Assembly (NCBI RefSeq): GCF_964026445.1
Contig: NZ_OZ032150.1
Location: forward strand, 310,001 to 374,000
Reading direction: 5' to 3'
Source of the DNA: Rickettsia endosymbiont of Cantharis rufa
GTDB taxonomy: Bacteria > Pseudomonadota > Alphaproteobacteria > Rickettsiales > Rickettsiaceae
Length of the DNA stretch: 64,000 nucleotides
The notes below the pieces were generated by a model that was not told where the DNA came from, searched no databases, and saw only the letters and a list, made by a program, of their open reading frames with translations. Positions 36,946 through 46,745 of the stretch are shown here, piece by piece. Numbering within the stretch: the stretch's first letter is position 1; the number at the start of each line of letters is the position of its first letter. Both the position numbers and the translations under genes were made by a program.

Positions 36946-37557
36946 ATGAATAATTTGAAACAAGGAAAGTTTATTACATTTGAGGGAGGGGAGGGAATCG
37001 GTAAATCTACTCAATCTCAAATGCTATACGAATATTTAAAATCTCAAAATACTTCTGTTATTTTAACTCGTGAAGTCGGTGGCACTGCTGTTGCCGAAAA
37101 AATGCGTGAAATTTTAGTGCATGAAGAATTATTACCCATGTCCGAGCTATTACAAGCTATGGCAGCGCGCTATGATCATATGGTACGAAAGATTATACCA
37201 GCTCTGCAAGAGAGATATATTGTAATATGCGATAGGTTTATTGACTCAACTGCCTGTTATCAAGGATTAGAGCTGGAAAACGGTATAGATTTAGTTTATA
37301 ATCTGCACAAAACTTTAATGCCCCCTCTTATGCCGGATATTACGTTTTTTATTGACGTAGAGCCGGATACTGCTATTGAGAGAGTAAATTTACGAAATAT
37401 GAGTAATAAATTTGACGTAAAAGGTATAGATTTTTATAAAAAAATCTATGATTGCTTTAAAGAATTAAGTAATAGATTTCCTGAAAGGATAAAGACAATT
37501 AAAGCTTCAGATTTAAGTCCAGTTGAAGTACATGAGTTAATAAAGAAGCATTTATGA
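36946..37557 (+). CDS. tmk: Thymidylate kinase
   Basis: This 203-residue enzyme converts dTMP to dTDP. The P-loop is [13 protein letters not shown] (residues 12-24), the DRX motif is [14 protein letters not shown], and the substrate Arg is in [14 protein letters not shown]. Its TGA stop overlaps the metG ATG (ATGA), so tmk-metG are coupled. Confidence 0.96.
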   Translation: MNNLKQGKFITFEGGEGIGKSTQSQMLYEYLKSQNTSVILTREVGGTAVAEKMREILVHEELLPMSELLQAMAARYDHMVRKIIPALQERYIVICDRFIDSTACYQGLELENGIDLVYNLHKTLMPPLMPDITFFIDVEPDTAIERVNLRNMSNKFDVKGIDFYKKIYDCFKELSNRFPERIKTIKASDLSPVEVHELIKKHL

Positions 37558-39104
37558 AGAATACTTACTATATCACGACCCCTATATATTACGTTAACGA
37601 CGTTCCCCATATCGGTCACGCATATACAAGCGTCGCAAGTGACGTAATTGCTCGCTTTATGCGTCTTTGTGGTAAAGACGTAATGTTTTTAACAGGTACT
37701 GATGAACATGGGCAGAAAGTAGAAAAAGCAGCTATTAATAAAAATATCGATCCGCAAAAATTTACTGATCAGACCTCTGAGAGTTTTCGTCATTTGATGA
37801 CTACTATGAATATTTCTAATGATGATTTTATTAGGACAACAGAAAATAGGCACAAAGAGGCCGTAGCCATTTTTTGGCAGAAATTACTAGATAAAGGCGC
37901 TATTTATGAGGGGTTTTATGAAGGGTGGTATGCAGTGCGGGATGAGGCTTTTTATGATGAGTCAGAGCTAACTGAAGATAGGCTAGCACCGACTGGAGCT
38001 TCGGTTGAATGGATTAAAGAACCAAGTTACTTCTTTAATCTTTCAAAATGGCAAGATAAATTACTTGAGTTTTATGAAGCAAACTCTGATTTTATTAGAC
38101 CTATGTCAAGGCGTAACGAAGTAATTAGCTTTGTTAAATCAGGCTTGAAAGATTTATCGGTATCGCGTACTACTTTTAACTGGGGAATAAAAGTCTCAAA
38201 TAATGCCAAAAATGATGTCAGACATGTAATTTATGTTTGGCTTGATGCACTGGCTAATTATATTTCGGCACTCGGTTATCCTCGTGAACAAAGTAGTTAT
38301 GGTAAATTTTGGCCGGCTGATTTACATGTAGTCGGTAAGGATATATTGCGTTTTCATGCCGTTTATTGGCCTGCTTTCTTAATGGCTGCCGAAATTCCAC
38401 TGCCAAAAACAATTATGGCTCATGGTTGGTGGACGAATGAGGGACAAAAAATTTCTAAGTCTCTTGGGAATACTATTGATCCAATTAAATTATTTGATGA
38501 ATTCGGTGTTGATCAGGTTAGATATTTTTTGATGCGTGAAATAACATTCGGTGCGGATGGTAATTTTGCTCGTAGTAATTTAATTACTCGCATCAATAGC
38601 GAGCTATCAAACAAAATCGGCAATTTATTGCAGCGTAGTACGGCTTTTGTTTATAAAAATAATGATGGTAAAGTGCCGCTCCTTACACAAAGTGTTATAG
38701 ATAAAATATATGAGCTGCCAATTTTAAAAACAGCTATTAAATTTGCCAAGCAGAATATTTTATTGATGGAAAAAACAGAGATTAATAAAATTCTTGAGAA
38801 TATTATTAATTTAGCGGAAGAAGCAAATATTTATATTGATAGTGAAGCACCTTGGAATTTGAAAAAAACTGATCATGATAAGATGTTAGAGGTATTATAT
38901 ACTTTACTCGAAGTTTTACGTTATATTGCGATAATGCTTCAGCCTTTTATGCCGACTTCGGCAAATAAAATGCTTGATCAGCTAGGAGTAAATAAAGAAG
39001 AACGTTTATTTAAGCATTTAGTGCGTGATTATGCTTTAACAGCAGAAAGCAATATTTTAGAACCTACTATAATATTCCCAAGATTTGAGGAGTGTGTTGT
39101 ATGA
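37554..39104 (+). CDS. metG: Methionyl-tRNA synthetase
   Basis: This 516-residue class I synthetase has the HIGH motif in [18 protein letters not shown] and the KMSKS-equivalent KISKS in [17 protein letters not shown]. It is the short form, without the C-terminal tRNA-binding extension, and lacks the four-Cys zinc knuckle. The anticodon-binding helices follow ([20 protein letters not shown]). It lies in a tmk-metG-tatD cluster. Confidence 0.97.
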   Translation: MKNTYYITTPIYYVNDVPHIGHAYTSVASDVIARFMRLCGKDVMFLTGTDEHGQKVEKAAINKNIDPQKFTDQTSESFRHLMTTMNISNDDFIRTTENRHKEAVAIFWQKLLDKGAIYEGFYEGWYAVRDEAFYDESELTEDRLAPTGASVEWIKEPSYFFNLSKWQDKLLEFYEANSDFIRPMSRRNEVISFVKSGLKDLSVSRTTFNWGIKVSNNAKNDVRHVIYVWLDALANYISALGYPREQSSYGKFWPADLHVVGKDILRFHAVYWPAFLMAAEIPLPKTIMAHGWWTNEGQKISKSLGNTIDPIKLFDEFGVDQVRYFLMREITFGADGNFARSNLITRINSELSNKIGNLLQRSTAFVYKNNDGKVPLLTQSVIDKIYELPILKTAIKFAKQNILLMEKTEINKILENIINLAEEANIYIDSEAPWNLKKTDHDKMLEVLYTLLEVLRYIAIMLQPFMPTSANKMLDQLGVNKEERLFKHLVRDYALTAESNILEPTIIFPRFEECVV

Positions 39105-39185
39105 ATCTTATTATTTCGTCTCTGTATAGATGTCTCGTTGTGTGGATCAAAAAAAGACATTTATGTCATTCTTGCCTTCCTCGAT

Positions 39186-39303
39186 GTCATTCCCGCGAAA
39201 GCGGGAATCCAGCTTTTTTAAATAAACTATATACTAAATTTTTATATAATTTTCCTTGTTTTTATTATTTTTTACTGGATTCCCGCTTTCGCGGGAATGA
39301 TAT
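39186..39303. repeat. RPE-type palindromic repeat between metG and tatD
   Basis: The arms GTCATTCCCGCGAAAGCGGG and CCCGCTTTCGCGGGAATGAT are almost perfect complements. They flank a T-rich middle, so strong hairpin potential lies in the metG-tatD spacer. Confidence 0.88.
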
Positions 39304-39315
39304 CGACACTAGATA

Positions 39316-40206
39316 ATGTTAATAGATTCACATTGTCATCTTAATTTACTTACTGACTTGTCATCCCGCGAGCTCGTAGCGGGATCCGGTAAAAATATTA
39401 AAACAACTAATACTAGTTGTTTTTTGGATACCGTGGTCAAGCCACGGTATGACACGGTGCTTCTAGATTCTGTCATTCAAAGAGCGTTAGAAAATAATGT
39501 GCAGTATATGCAAACTATCTGCACTAAAATTGAAGACTTACCGATTGTTTTAGAAATAGCTGAAAAGTATAAAAATGTTTTTGCGAGTGTTGGAGTGCAT
39601 CCTTGTGAAATTAACGAAAGCAGCAGGCTAATTACGGATTCAGAAATAATAGAGCTAACCCAGAATCCGAAAATTATTGGAATCGGTGAGACAGGTCTTG
39701 ATTATTATCATGAACCTTACGATAAAAAACTACAAAAAGATTCGCTAGTAGCGCATATACATGCGGCGTCTAGTACACTCCTACCCGTTATTATTCATAC
39801 AAGAGAAGCAGACAAGGATACAATAGATATTTTAACCTCAGAAATTCGTAATAGCAAATTTCCTGGTCTGATCCACTGCTTTACTTCCTCAAAAAATCTA
39901 GCAACAAAAATGTTGGATATCGGCTTGTATATTTCAATGTCAGGTATTATAACTTTCAAGAATGCAACTGATTTGCAGGAAATAGTTAAATATGTACCGC
40001 TTGATAGATTATTGATTGAAACCGACTCGCCTTATTTAGCTCCTACCCCCATGCGTGGTAAACAAAATGAACCGGCTTTCGTTAAATATGTTGCCGAGAA
40101 AGTCGCCGAACTCAAAAATATCACTTCAAAAGAAGTGGCAAATACTACTACTCGTAACTTCAAAACATTATTTTCTAAATTTGAAAAGCATACTCGTTTA
40201 ATTTGA
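39316..40206 (+). CDS. tatD: TatD-family metal-dependent hydrolase/DNase, with RPE insertion
   Basis: This 296-residue TIM-barrel hydrolase has metal ligands in DSHCHLN (residues 4-10), GETGLDYY, VIIHTREAD, LIHCFTS and ETDSPYLAP. About 33 residues after the first strand (SSRELVAGSGKNIKTTNT, then CFLDTVVKPRYDT) have no counterpart in the family and are encoded by an RPE. They sit right after the HxH metal site, in a surface loop if the fold is kept. It is third in the tmk-metG-tatD cluster. Confidence 0.9.
   Translation: MLIDSHCHLNLLTDLSSRELVAGSGKNIKTTNTSCFLDTVVKPRYDTVLLDSVIQRALENNVQYMQTICTKIEDLPIVLEIAEKYKNVFASVGVHPCEINESSRLITDSEIIELTQNPKIIGIGETGLDYYHEPYDKKLQKDSLVAHIHAASSTLLPVIIHTREADKDTIDILTSEIRNSKFPGLIHCFTSSKNLATKMLDIGLYISMSGIITFKNATDLQEIVKYVPLDRLLIETDSPYLAPTPMRGKQNEPAFVKYVAEKVAELKNITSKEVANTTTRNFKTLFSKFEKHTRLI
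39359..39454. repeat. RPE-type repeat inside tatD
   Basis: TGTCATCCCGCGAGCTCGTA and GTGGTCAAGCCACGGTATGA form the arms. It translates in frame, and the DTVVKPRYD peptide is shared with the third ccmF insertion. Confidence 0.88.
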
Positions 40207-40401
40207 AAAATTGACTACGTTGTTTCTTGCTGATAATCCTCACGTACTAGTTGTACGCTGCGGTTATCGGCTTCAAGATGCCCTGCTCTTTTCCAAATTA
40301 AACTCCGTCTACCTACTCTTCATTTACTCATAGTGTAAATAAATAATACTTTATAAAATCATCAAAATTAATAATTTAAAGTTGAAATTTTTAAAATAAT
40401 T

Positions 40402-40898
40402 ATGTATTTTTATAATATTTCAATTATTAGTGTATTTAATATGGAATTTGATCGCAAAAATACCATCATTGGTTTTTTAAAAGAAGATGAAGATCAAAAA
40501 TTCACATCTTATGGCATAGCTGAATGGATTGTAGAAAATCACATTGAAGAAGCAAGACTCAAAGCAAATGCAAGTACAAATAAGAGATCGTTAGAAGCAA
40601 AGACTCAAGAAGAAAAAGATAAGGAGATTATAGGAATTTATGCAGGTGAAATTAGCAGTAGTAAGCTTTCTGCTGAACGAAGACAAGAACCTAATATTAG
40701 AATAGAGCTAAAACCTAAGCTAAAGTTTTATTATTCGCAAAACCCTGATTACTATGTCAATAATGAACAAGCCACAGAACCTAAAATAAATGCAAATAAA
40801 GAAGATAAAATAACCGAAGCACAAGTATGTGATGCACTTGCATTATATCTTCAGAACAAATTGAAGATTCATAATATACCTATTAAGCATAATTTTTC
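40402..40898 (+). pseudogene. Winged-helix (HARE/COG2958-like) protein truncated by IS1
   Basis: The frame starts at 40402 (a second ATG at 40441 gives MEFDRKNTIIGFLKEDEDQK). It runs into IS1 copy F at 40899, where the last ten residues become IS-encoded. The N-terminal part FTSYGIAEWIVENHIEEARL, then IIGIYAGEISSSKLSAERRQ and KPKLKFYYSQNPDYYV, resembles the helix-turn-helix domain found at the front of HrgA/COG2958-type proteins linked to restriction functions. This is a tentative match. The C-terminal effector part is missing. Confidence 0.55.
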
Positions 40899-41755
40899 GG
40901 TCGCACCTCCATTTTACAGATGTGGATATTAAAAGGCTATACGTTCAATAAGAGTTCCGATGACTTTATCATGAATATCCAATGACTTGGAAAAACAAAT
41001 TGTTTTACGTGCCAGTCTTTTGCATCTTGTTCTAAGATTTAAGTTACCCCGTTCTATCCGTTGAGTATATTTTTTTACTAACAATGTGTTTTTTGGGATC
41101 TAATAACCTAGCATAACTTCCCCATCCATCTGTAAAGTAAAAAGTAACCTTAAAATCCTCCGGTTTTTTTTCAGTAATGATTCTGATGTGCTATCACATC
41201 TTGTACCAAAAGTATAAGCAACTACTTTTAACAAAATCTTATCCAAAGAATACCAAAGCCATCTTTGTTTGGATTTATTCTGTACATAAGACCATTGTTC
41301 ATCTATTTCAGGAGCAATAATTACTTCTATCGTATTGATAGAATGATTTATCTTTTTTAACGCTAGATTTTTTTAAAACACGGATAACCGTATTGATACC
41401 CACTTTTAATACTCTTACTGTATCCCTAACTCCAGAGCCATTGATTGACATATCTACTATCTGAGCCTTGACTCCAGGCTTAGAGGCATTATTAATATAT
41501 TACAGTTGAAAATATCGATTACACTGCTTGCATTGATATCTCTGTTGTTTTGAAATTGAATATCCCGCCTTTACTACTTTTTCTGTGTCGTTACAATATC
41601 TACACTTAACATCTATTCTTGATCTACACTTAACATCTATTCTTGATCTACACTTAACATCTATTCTTGCCATAACTCCTTAACTATAATTCTCTCTTAT
41701 CACTGTTTGAGTATTATAGACTATTCATGCTAAGCTGCAATACGGGGGCACGGCC
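40899..41755 (-). mobile_element. IS1-family element, copy F (with extra internal repeat)
   Basis: The ends are GGTCGCACCTCC and ATACGGGGGCACGGCC. It differs from the other copies in having three, not two, tandem 24-base units near the InsA start (AAGAATAGATGTTAAGTGTA and following), giving 857 bp. It keeps CAA after NRYF and TGG at both diagnostic Trp sites, so it looks close to the ancestral sequence, but a TAA follows and the InsB A-run is eight long. Confidence 0.88.
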
Positions 41756-41757
41756 AT

Positions 41758-41917
41758 GGGGCTGTTAACAAAATAATTTTAAGGCTAATTAAAATCTTTT
41801 TTGCCGCAAATTATAAGATTTTTTTGAAATATGAATAACTATTCCGGCAAAAATCTTATTAATTTTTGCTAAAAAACCTATTTAATTATCAATTAAAGCT
41901 ATTTTGTTAACAGTCCC
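41758..41917. repeat. 160-bp MITE-like element with 17-bp inverted ends
   Basis: GGGCTGTTAACAAAATA at the left and TATTTTGTTAACAGTCCC at the right are near-perfect complements. The core shares words with 23860-23965, and the end word recurs at 20141. No coding capacity is seen. It sits directly next to IS1 copy F. Confidence 0.65.
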
Positions 41918-42044
41918 ATAGACCATTATTATCACGCATCTATAAAAATTTAAGACGTGAATCCTAAAATTAATGTTACTAAAGAAATTTTTGATGTTAA
42001 ACTAAATGATTATATTAATTATTTTTTAGATTTAGGGATAAATT

Positions 42045-43301
42045 ATGATGAACTGTGATTTAAGTACTAATTATACATATTATATGTTAGAGGGGCTTAG
42101 AGCGCAAATTGCCCCAATGCATTTAGGCATAAAAATTCTAAAAGAAGCATATGAACATGAGTCACTAGAAGATAACGGTTTTGCAAGAATTATGCATGCT
42201 TATTTAACTCTTTGCGAACGCATGACTAGAAAATATGAAAAACCTGAATTTAATATTCTTGAAACAATAATTGACGATAAAACCTATAACATAAATGAAA
42301 AAGTTATACTAAAAAAACCTTTTTGCGAATTAAGGCATTTTGAAAAAACAGGTTTTAAAAAAGAATTACCTAAATTATTAATAGTAGCACCTATGGCAGG
42401 GCATCACGCTACTTTACTTAGATCAACAGTACAAGAATTGTTACCTTATACGAATGTGTATATTACGGATTGGACAGAAGCAAGTTATGTACCACTTGAA
42501 GCAGAGCATTTTGATATGGATGATTATATTGATTACGTAATGGAGTTTATCAATTTTATGGGATCAAATATTCACACTATGGCAGTTTGCCAACCTACCG
42601 TACCTCTGCTTGCTGCCACTAGTTTAATGTCGGAAAATAATAGTCCAAATGTTCCAAGCTCAATGATTTTGATGGGCGGTCCTATCGATGCAAGAAAAAA
42701 CCCTACGGTAGTTAATGAATTTGCTCAAAGTAAAAGTTTAGAATGGTTCTGCAAAATGGTTACAATGCAGGTACCGCCAAATTATCCCGGTCATGGAAGA
42801 AAAGTATATCCTGGCTTCCTCCAGCTTGCCGGTTTTATGAGTTTAAACTTGTTCCGTCACATGGATTCGCATTTAGAATTATGGCAAAGCCTATTAAATT
42901 GTGACTATAAAAAAGCCGATCATACTATTAAATTTTATGATGAGTACTTAGCAGGTATGGATATGCCGGCAGAGTTTTATTTACAAACTATAGATGAAGT
43001 ATTCCAACAATTTTCATTAGCAAGAGGTAAATTAGTTTCTGAGAAGCGTCCGATCGATTTAAAACATATTACCAAATGTGCTTTACTCGGTATTGAAGGG
43101 GAGTTCGATGACATTGCAGCAATAGGGCAAACAAAAGCTGCTTTAAAACTTTGCCCCAACATACCTGAATCAATGAAAAGATATCATTTACAAAAAGGGG
43201 TAGGGCATTACGGGGTATTTAGCGGAAGTAAATTTAAACAGTTTATAGTACCTATTATCAAAGATTTTATCTATGATTTTGATAAAACTAATTTCAAGTA
43301 A
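42045..43301 (+). CDS. phaZ: Intracellular polyhydroxybutyrate depolymerase (PhaZ-type)
   Basis: This 418-residue alpha/beta hydrolase has KLLIVAPMAGHHATLLRSTV (oxyanion region), VYITDWTEASYVPLEAEHFD, the nucleophile Cys in MAVCQPTVPLLAATSLM, and the catalytic His in GVGHYGVFSGSKFK. The Cys-type CQP box marks the intracellular PHB depolymerase class. It would cleave stored or imported polyhydroxybutyrate oligomers; the substrate in an obligate intracellular bacterium is unclear. It is a lone gene, and the frame is intact. Confidence 0.88.
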   Translation: MMNCDLSTNYTYYMLEGLRAQIAPMHLGIKILKEAYEHESLEDNGFARIMHAYLTLCERMTRKYEKPEFNILETIIDDKTYNINEKVILKKPFCELRHFEKTGFKKELPKLLIVAPMAGHHATLLRSTVQELLPYTNVYITDWTEASYVPLEAEHFDMDDYIDYVMEFINFMGSNIHTMAVCQPTVPLLAATSLMSENNSPNVPSSMILMGGPIDARKNPTVVNEFAQSKSLEWFCKMVTMQVPPNYPGHGRKVYPGFLQLAGFMSLNLFRHMDSHLELWQSLLNCDYKKADHTIKFYDEYLAGMDMPAEFYLQTIDEVFQQFSLARGKLVSEKRPIDLKHITKCALLGIEGEFDDIAAIGQTKAALKLCPNIPESMKRYHLQKGVGHYGVFSGSKFKQFIVPIIKDFIYDFDKTNFK

Positions 43302-43327
43302 CCTAAACTTAAGGCAATATAAAAATA

Positions 43328-43404
43328 GTCATTACGAGTGGGTACTGCCTGCGTAGAACGGTAGAACTCACTGTGTCACTCCGTGGCTTGACCACGGGAT
43401 GACC
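43328..43404. repeat. Degenerate RPE-like repeat after phaZ
   Basis: GTCATTACGAG and the words GTCACTCCGTGGCTTGACCA and CGGGATGACC are parts of two repeat families joined together. The arms pair poorly. Confidence 0.45.
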
Positions 43405-43501
43405 AGAGGTAAAATTGATCCAAGCAACAATACCATGCGGGGATGATATAGTAGTCATACAACAAGATCATAACTAAAGAAGAATTGTGGTAAGTTAATA
43501 T

Positions 43502-43762
43502 TCAATTGTTATTAGTTTTTTGAGTTTTTTGTTGTTGCTGTTGTTTGTATTCTTCCGCTTTTTCCTCTATGGAATTAAAAAAGAAATAAGTAAAAGTTAA
43601 AAAACCGGTCAAAATAATACCAAATGTTATTAGTATTGTTTTAAGCTGCTTTCGTGAATCTTCTGCTTTTAATTTTCTCTCTTCTTCATCTATACCCTCA
43701 TCATTTTTGAATTCAGATATTATTATTTGTTTTTCCGTAGTATTTTCCATGTTGTAACTCAA
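43502..43762 (-). CDS. Small membrane protein, paralogue of 61861-62124
   Basis: This 86-residue protein has an acidic N-terminus (DEGIDEEERKLKAEDSRKQL), one transmembrane helix (TILITFGIILTGFLTFTYFF) and a Gln-rich tail (EEYKQQQQQKTQKTNNN). The layout FNSIEEKA after the helix is shared with the 87-residue protein at 61861. The start may be the ATG at 43762 or the one 4 codons later. Function is unknown. Confidence 0.65.
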   Translation of the reverse strand: MSYNMENTTEKQIIISEFKNDEGIDEEERKLKAEDSRKQLKTILITFGIILTGFLTFTYFFFNSIEEKAEEYKQQQQQKTQKTNNN

Positions 43763-43927
43763 CTAAAATGAACCTCTTTATTACTAAGTTGTTCCTATAA
43801 CTTACAGATTTTGAAGTTTATAAGATTAGCTATAATGATCAGGTTTAAGCCTCATAAAAATAGGATATATAAGCAATAACGCTATGTCAATAGCCTTATT
43901 AGCGATAAATTATATCATAATATATGT

Positions 43928-44412
43928 TCAACCAAGATTATACATGTTATTATAATTTGGGTCTCCTAGTATTGAGGTATTTAAAGTATCGGAGCAAGCA
44001 GATGATAATATAGCATCATCAAAAGTGATATCAGATCGTCCTATATAATTTTGAACGAAATAATTAGCAGTATGCTCAAGAAATGCATATTTTGTTGGAG
44101 CCGCTGCAACAAACTGCTGACATTCTTGATTTCCCAGTTTATAGCCGATCAATGTTAACAACACAGCACTATACTCATCTTTCTGCTGATAAAAACCTAT
44201 TGCATTTACTTTGACAAGAATGCAGCAAGCCTCATGACGGCCCTGCATAACATCTGATTCTAAGCTTTTTAATATTTCTTCTAACTGTTCTTCTTTTTTT
44301 TAAAGCTGAAGTTGTAGAAAAAAGCTTCCCCATAAATTTCATAATGTGGTGATGAGTTTAATTTTCCTTTAAGGAGTGCTTTAAATAAAATTCTAGGTTG
44401 TTCAAGATTCAT
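43928..44412 (-). pseudogene. Unknown protein (about 161 aa) with a homopolymer frameshift
   Basis: The ATG at 44412 has a GGAG site and gives MNLEQPRILFKALLKGKLNS, then PHYEIYGEAFFYNFSFKKK. An A-run (near 44300) is one base short, so the frame stops. The next frame carries on EEQLEEILKSLESDVMQGRH, EACCILVKVNAIGFYQQKDE and so on to a stop at 43928. It starts 3 bases after the decayed manC, so the two were one operon. I do not recognise the family. Confidence 0.6.
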
Positions 44413-44525
44413 ACTTTAATTTTCTCCTACTTTCATTACTAATTCTTCGATTTTATTCATTTTTGATTTATCGGCAACTAAAAGACCATTCATAGTGATC
44501 TATCAACACTTTTCCGGACAGTTGT

Positions 44526-45338
44526 TTAAGCGCAATTTTGTATCTCTTCATATCTTACTGGTGATAAATAATCGTTAGCAGAATACATTCTGATACGGTT
44601 ATAAAATACCTCTATATATTCAAATATGGCATATTTTGCTTCCTCCTTAGTTTTAAATTTATATTGATACATTAATTCTGTTTTTATAGTATGAAAGAAA
44701 CTTTCAGCAACAGCATTATCCAAGCAATTTCCTTTACGACCCATACTCTGTTTGATACCATGTTGTTTTATAATTTTTAAATGACTATCAGAACAATATT
44801 GACTACCTCTATCAGTATGCCAAATAAGCCCTTTTGCTGGTTTACGTTGCCATATTGCCATTAATAAAGCATTATTAACCAAATCAGCTCTCATGTTATT
44901 ACTCATAGACCATCCTATAATTTTTCTAGAAAATAGATCAATAACAGTTGCTAAATATAGCCAGCCTTCACCAGTTGGCACATAGGTTATGTCTCCAACC
45001 CAATAACAATTAGCAGCATAAACTGTAAACTCTCTATTTAATAAATTAGGAGCAATTTGCTTATTATGATTAGAGTCAGTAATGGCTTTAAATTTACGTT
45101 TAGTTTTACATAGCAAATTAGCTTCTTTTATTAGTCTTGCAATGCGTCTCCTACTAGCAGTTATATCTTGCCGTGATAGTTCCTTTTTAATAGGTCTAGT
45201 TCCATAATTACCTCTACCTTCTTTAAAGATAATTTCAATTCTGTTTGTTAATTCATTACCTTCTTTAACCCTATTACATCCAAGATTATTTAACCATTCA
45301 TAATAACCATTACGTGATACTTTCATAAATTTACACAT
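44526..45338 (-). CDS. IS3-family transposase OrfB (copy III)
   Basis: 270 residues, the same protein as copies I and II with intact DDE residues. The strong identity and intact target duplication suggest this insertion is recent. Confidence 0.92.
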   Translation of the reverse strand: MCKFMKVSRNGYYEWLNNLGCNRVKEGNELTNRIEIIFKEGRGNYGTRPIKKELSRQDITASRRRIARLIKEANLLCKTKRKFKAITDSNHNKQIAPNLLNREFTVYAANCYWVGDITYVPTGEGWLYLATVIDLFSRKIIGWSMSNNMRADLVNNALLMAIWQRKPAKGLIWHTDRGSQYCSDSHLKIIKQHGIKQSMGRKGNCLDNAVAESFFHTIKTELMYQYKFKTKEEAKYAIFEYIEVFYNRIRMYSANDYLSPVRYEEIQNCA

Positions 45339-45452
45339 AGCAGAAATGGAAAAATTACCTCTGTTTTCCTTTATCCATGCGTACCTTATTGGGATTCTTT
45401 TGCAAAGTACGCGGCAGCCTTTTTAATAGATCACGTTCTTGTGTTACTCTAT

Positions 45453-45671
45453 CTAGTTCTTCTTCAATCTCCTTAATTCATCATACAGATGTTCTTCATA
45501 TCTCATTACTTCCTTGAGTTTTGAATGTTTATTAACCCAATTATATAGACTATACTTCGTAATTCCTAGTTCTCTAGCTGTTTGAGCAAAAGGTTGCTTA
45601 GACTCAATAGCTAATCTAATCGCTGATTCTTTAAATTCAGCTGGATATATCTTTGGCTCTATATCCGGCAT
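45453..45671 (-). CDS. IS3-family transposase OrfA (copy III)
   Basis: 72 residues, identical to copy I OrfA (GITKYSLYNW). The frame ends at RRLKKN before the zipper. Confidence 0.85.
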   Translation of the reverse strand: MPDIEPKIYPAEFKESAIRLAIESKQPFAQTARELGITKYSLYNWVNKHSKLKEVMRYEEHLYDELRRLKKN

Positions 45672-46745
45672 TTTTATCCCTACTGTTAATATCGTCTATT
45701 ATTAACTTTCTGGAAAACTATAGCTGCATCATAGTATCGATAATTATGACATTGTAAAGACCTACTACGGTAGTTAATTTATTATTAGAACTAATGAAAG
45801 AGTTTGTAGTATTGCTTGTTACTGCGTTCCCCTCACAATAATTGTCGTTGATATTTTGGTGTTTTACCTATAATAAGGAGTGCCAAGTACCGAGACCGTT
45901 CCAAGCAAAATCGGCTTTTATCATAACCATCCCCGAAATATATTCCATTACGGCGTTGTCTATAGAAATAGTTTCTATTTCGTTATAAGCATCACAATTT
46001 ATTGTTATAGTATCTTCGTTCTGTATAGCATTATTGAAAGAGTTTTCTGCAATACAAAATAAATCAGACTGAAGATTCATTGCTAAGTTTAAGAAGAAGT
46101 TAATATCGTATACAAAAATTCCTGAATTCCAAAAATATTCATTACCTTGAAAATATTTTTTTGCTTGCTCTAATATAGGTTTTTCAATGAAATGATCAAC
46201 TAGACAAATATTTTCTGCAATTGATAATCCTGTGTTTATATAGCCATACTCGGCGCTTATAGTATTTATAGGAATACCTATAGTGCAAATACCGAATTCA
46301 TTAACATAATATAAAGTTTTATTTACAGTATTAAGGTAATTTATATTATCCGCTATATGATGGTCCGAAGATAACAAAACTACGGTATCAAACCCTTGTG
46401 CTTTAGCCGATAATGCCGTAATAATAGCGCAAACGGCAGTATTTTTTTGTAAAGGCTCGGTAATTAATTCTATTTCTACATTTATCTCAGTTGCTTGTTT
46501 TTTAGTAATTAATTCATATTTTTTGGAAGTTATTATTGTAGGTTTTCCTAAAAATTTACTTCTATTTAAAGATTCTTGTAGCAGCGTTAGCTCCCCCACT
46601 ATTTTCGTAAACTGCTTCGGTTTATCCTTAGATGATAGTGGTCATAATCTTTTACCGTTACCTCCTGCCATAACAACGGGCTTATTTTCATATATTTTAC
46701 AACATTAATTGAATAAATGCTTTATAAATAGTTTTAAAAAGTATG

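Larger units (their letters stand above)
44496..45728 (-). mobile_element. IS3-family element, copy III, with 6-bp target duplication
   Basis: The ends are TGATCTATCAACACTTTTCC and ending ACTATAGCTGCA reading plus. TCATAG flanks both sides (44490-44495 and 45729-45734), and the interrupted manC frame rejoins when it is removed. This fixes the element at 1233 bp and defines the ends of copies I and II. Confidence 0.93.
44416..46706 (-). pseudogene. manC: Mannose-1-phosphate guanylyltransferase, two stops and split by IS3
   Basis: The signature GGNGKRL is followed by TGA (46642-46644) where the family has Trp, then PLSSKDKPKQFTKIVGELTL. The body includes VVLLSSDHHI, IEKP, YFWNSGIFVY and AWNGLGTWHSLL, then a TAG (near 45866). 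The same frame continues NAVTSNTTNSFISSNNKLTT and VVGLYNVIIIDT to IS3 copy III. On the far side it resumes MNGLLVADKSKMNKIEELVM and ends VGEN at 44416. Removing the IS and one copy of TCATAG restores the frame exactly. ManC makes GDP-mannose for surface sugars. The gene is certainly dead. The 5' limit is approximate. Confidence 0.85.

Noticed and set aside
42977..43162. Antisense frame in phaZ, and similar antisense frames in rmuC, clpX, lolE, xseA, lptD
   Set aside because: They are shadows of strongly supported genes on the other strand, with no features of their own.
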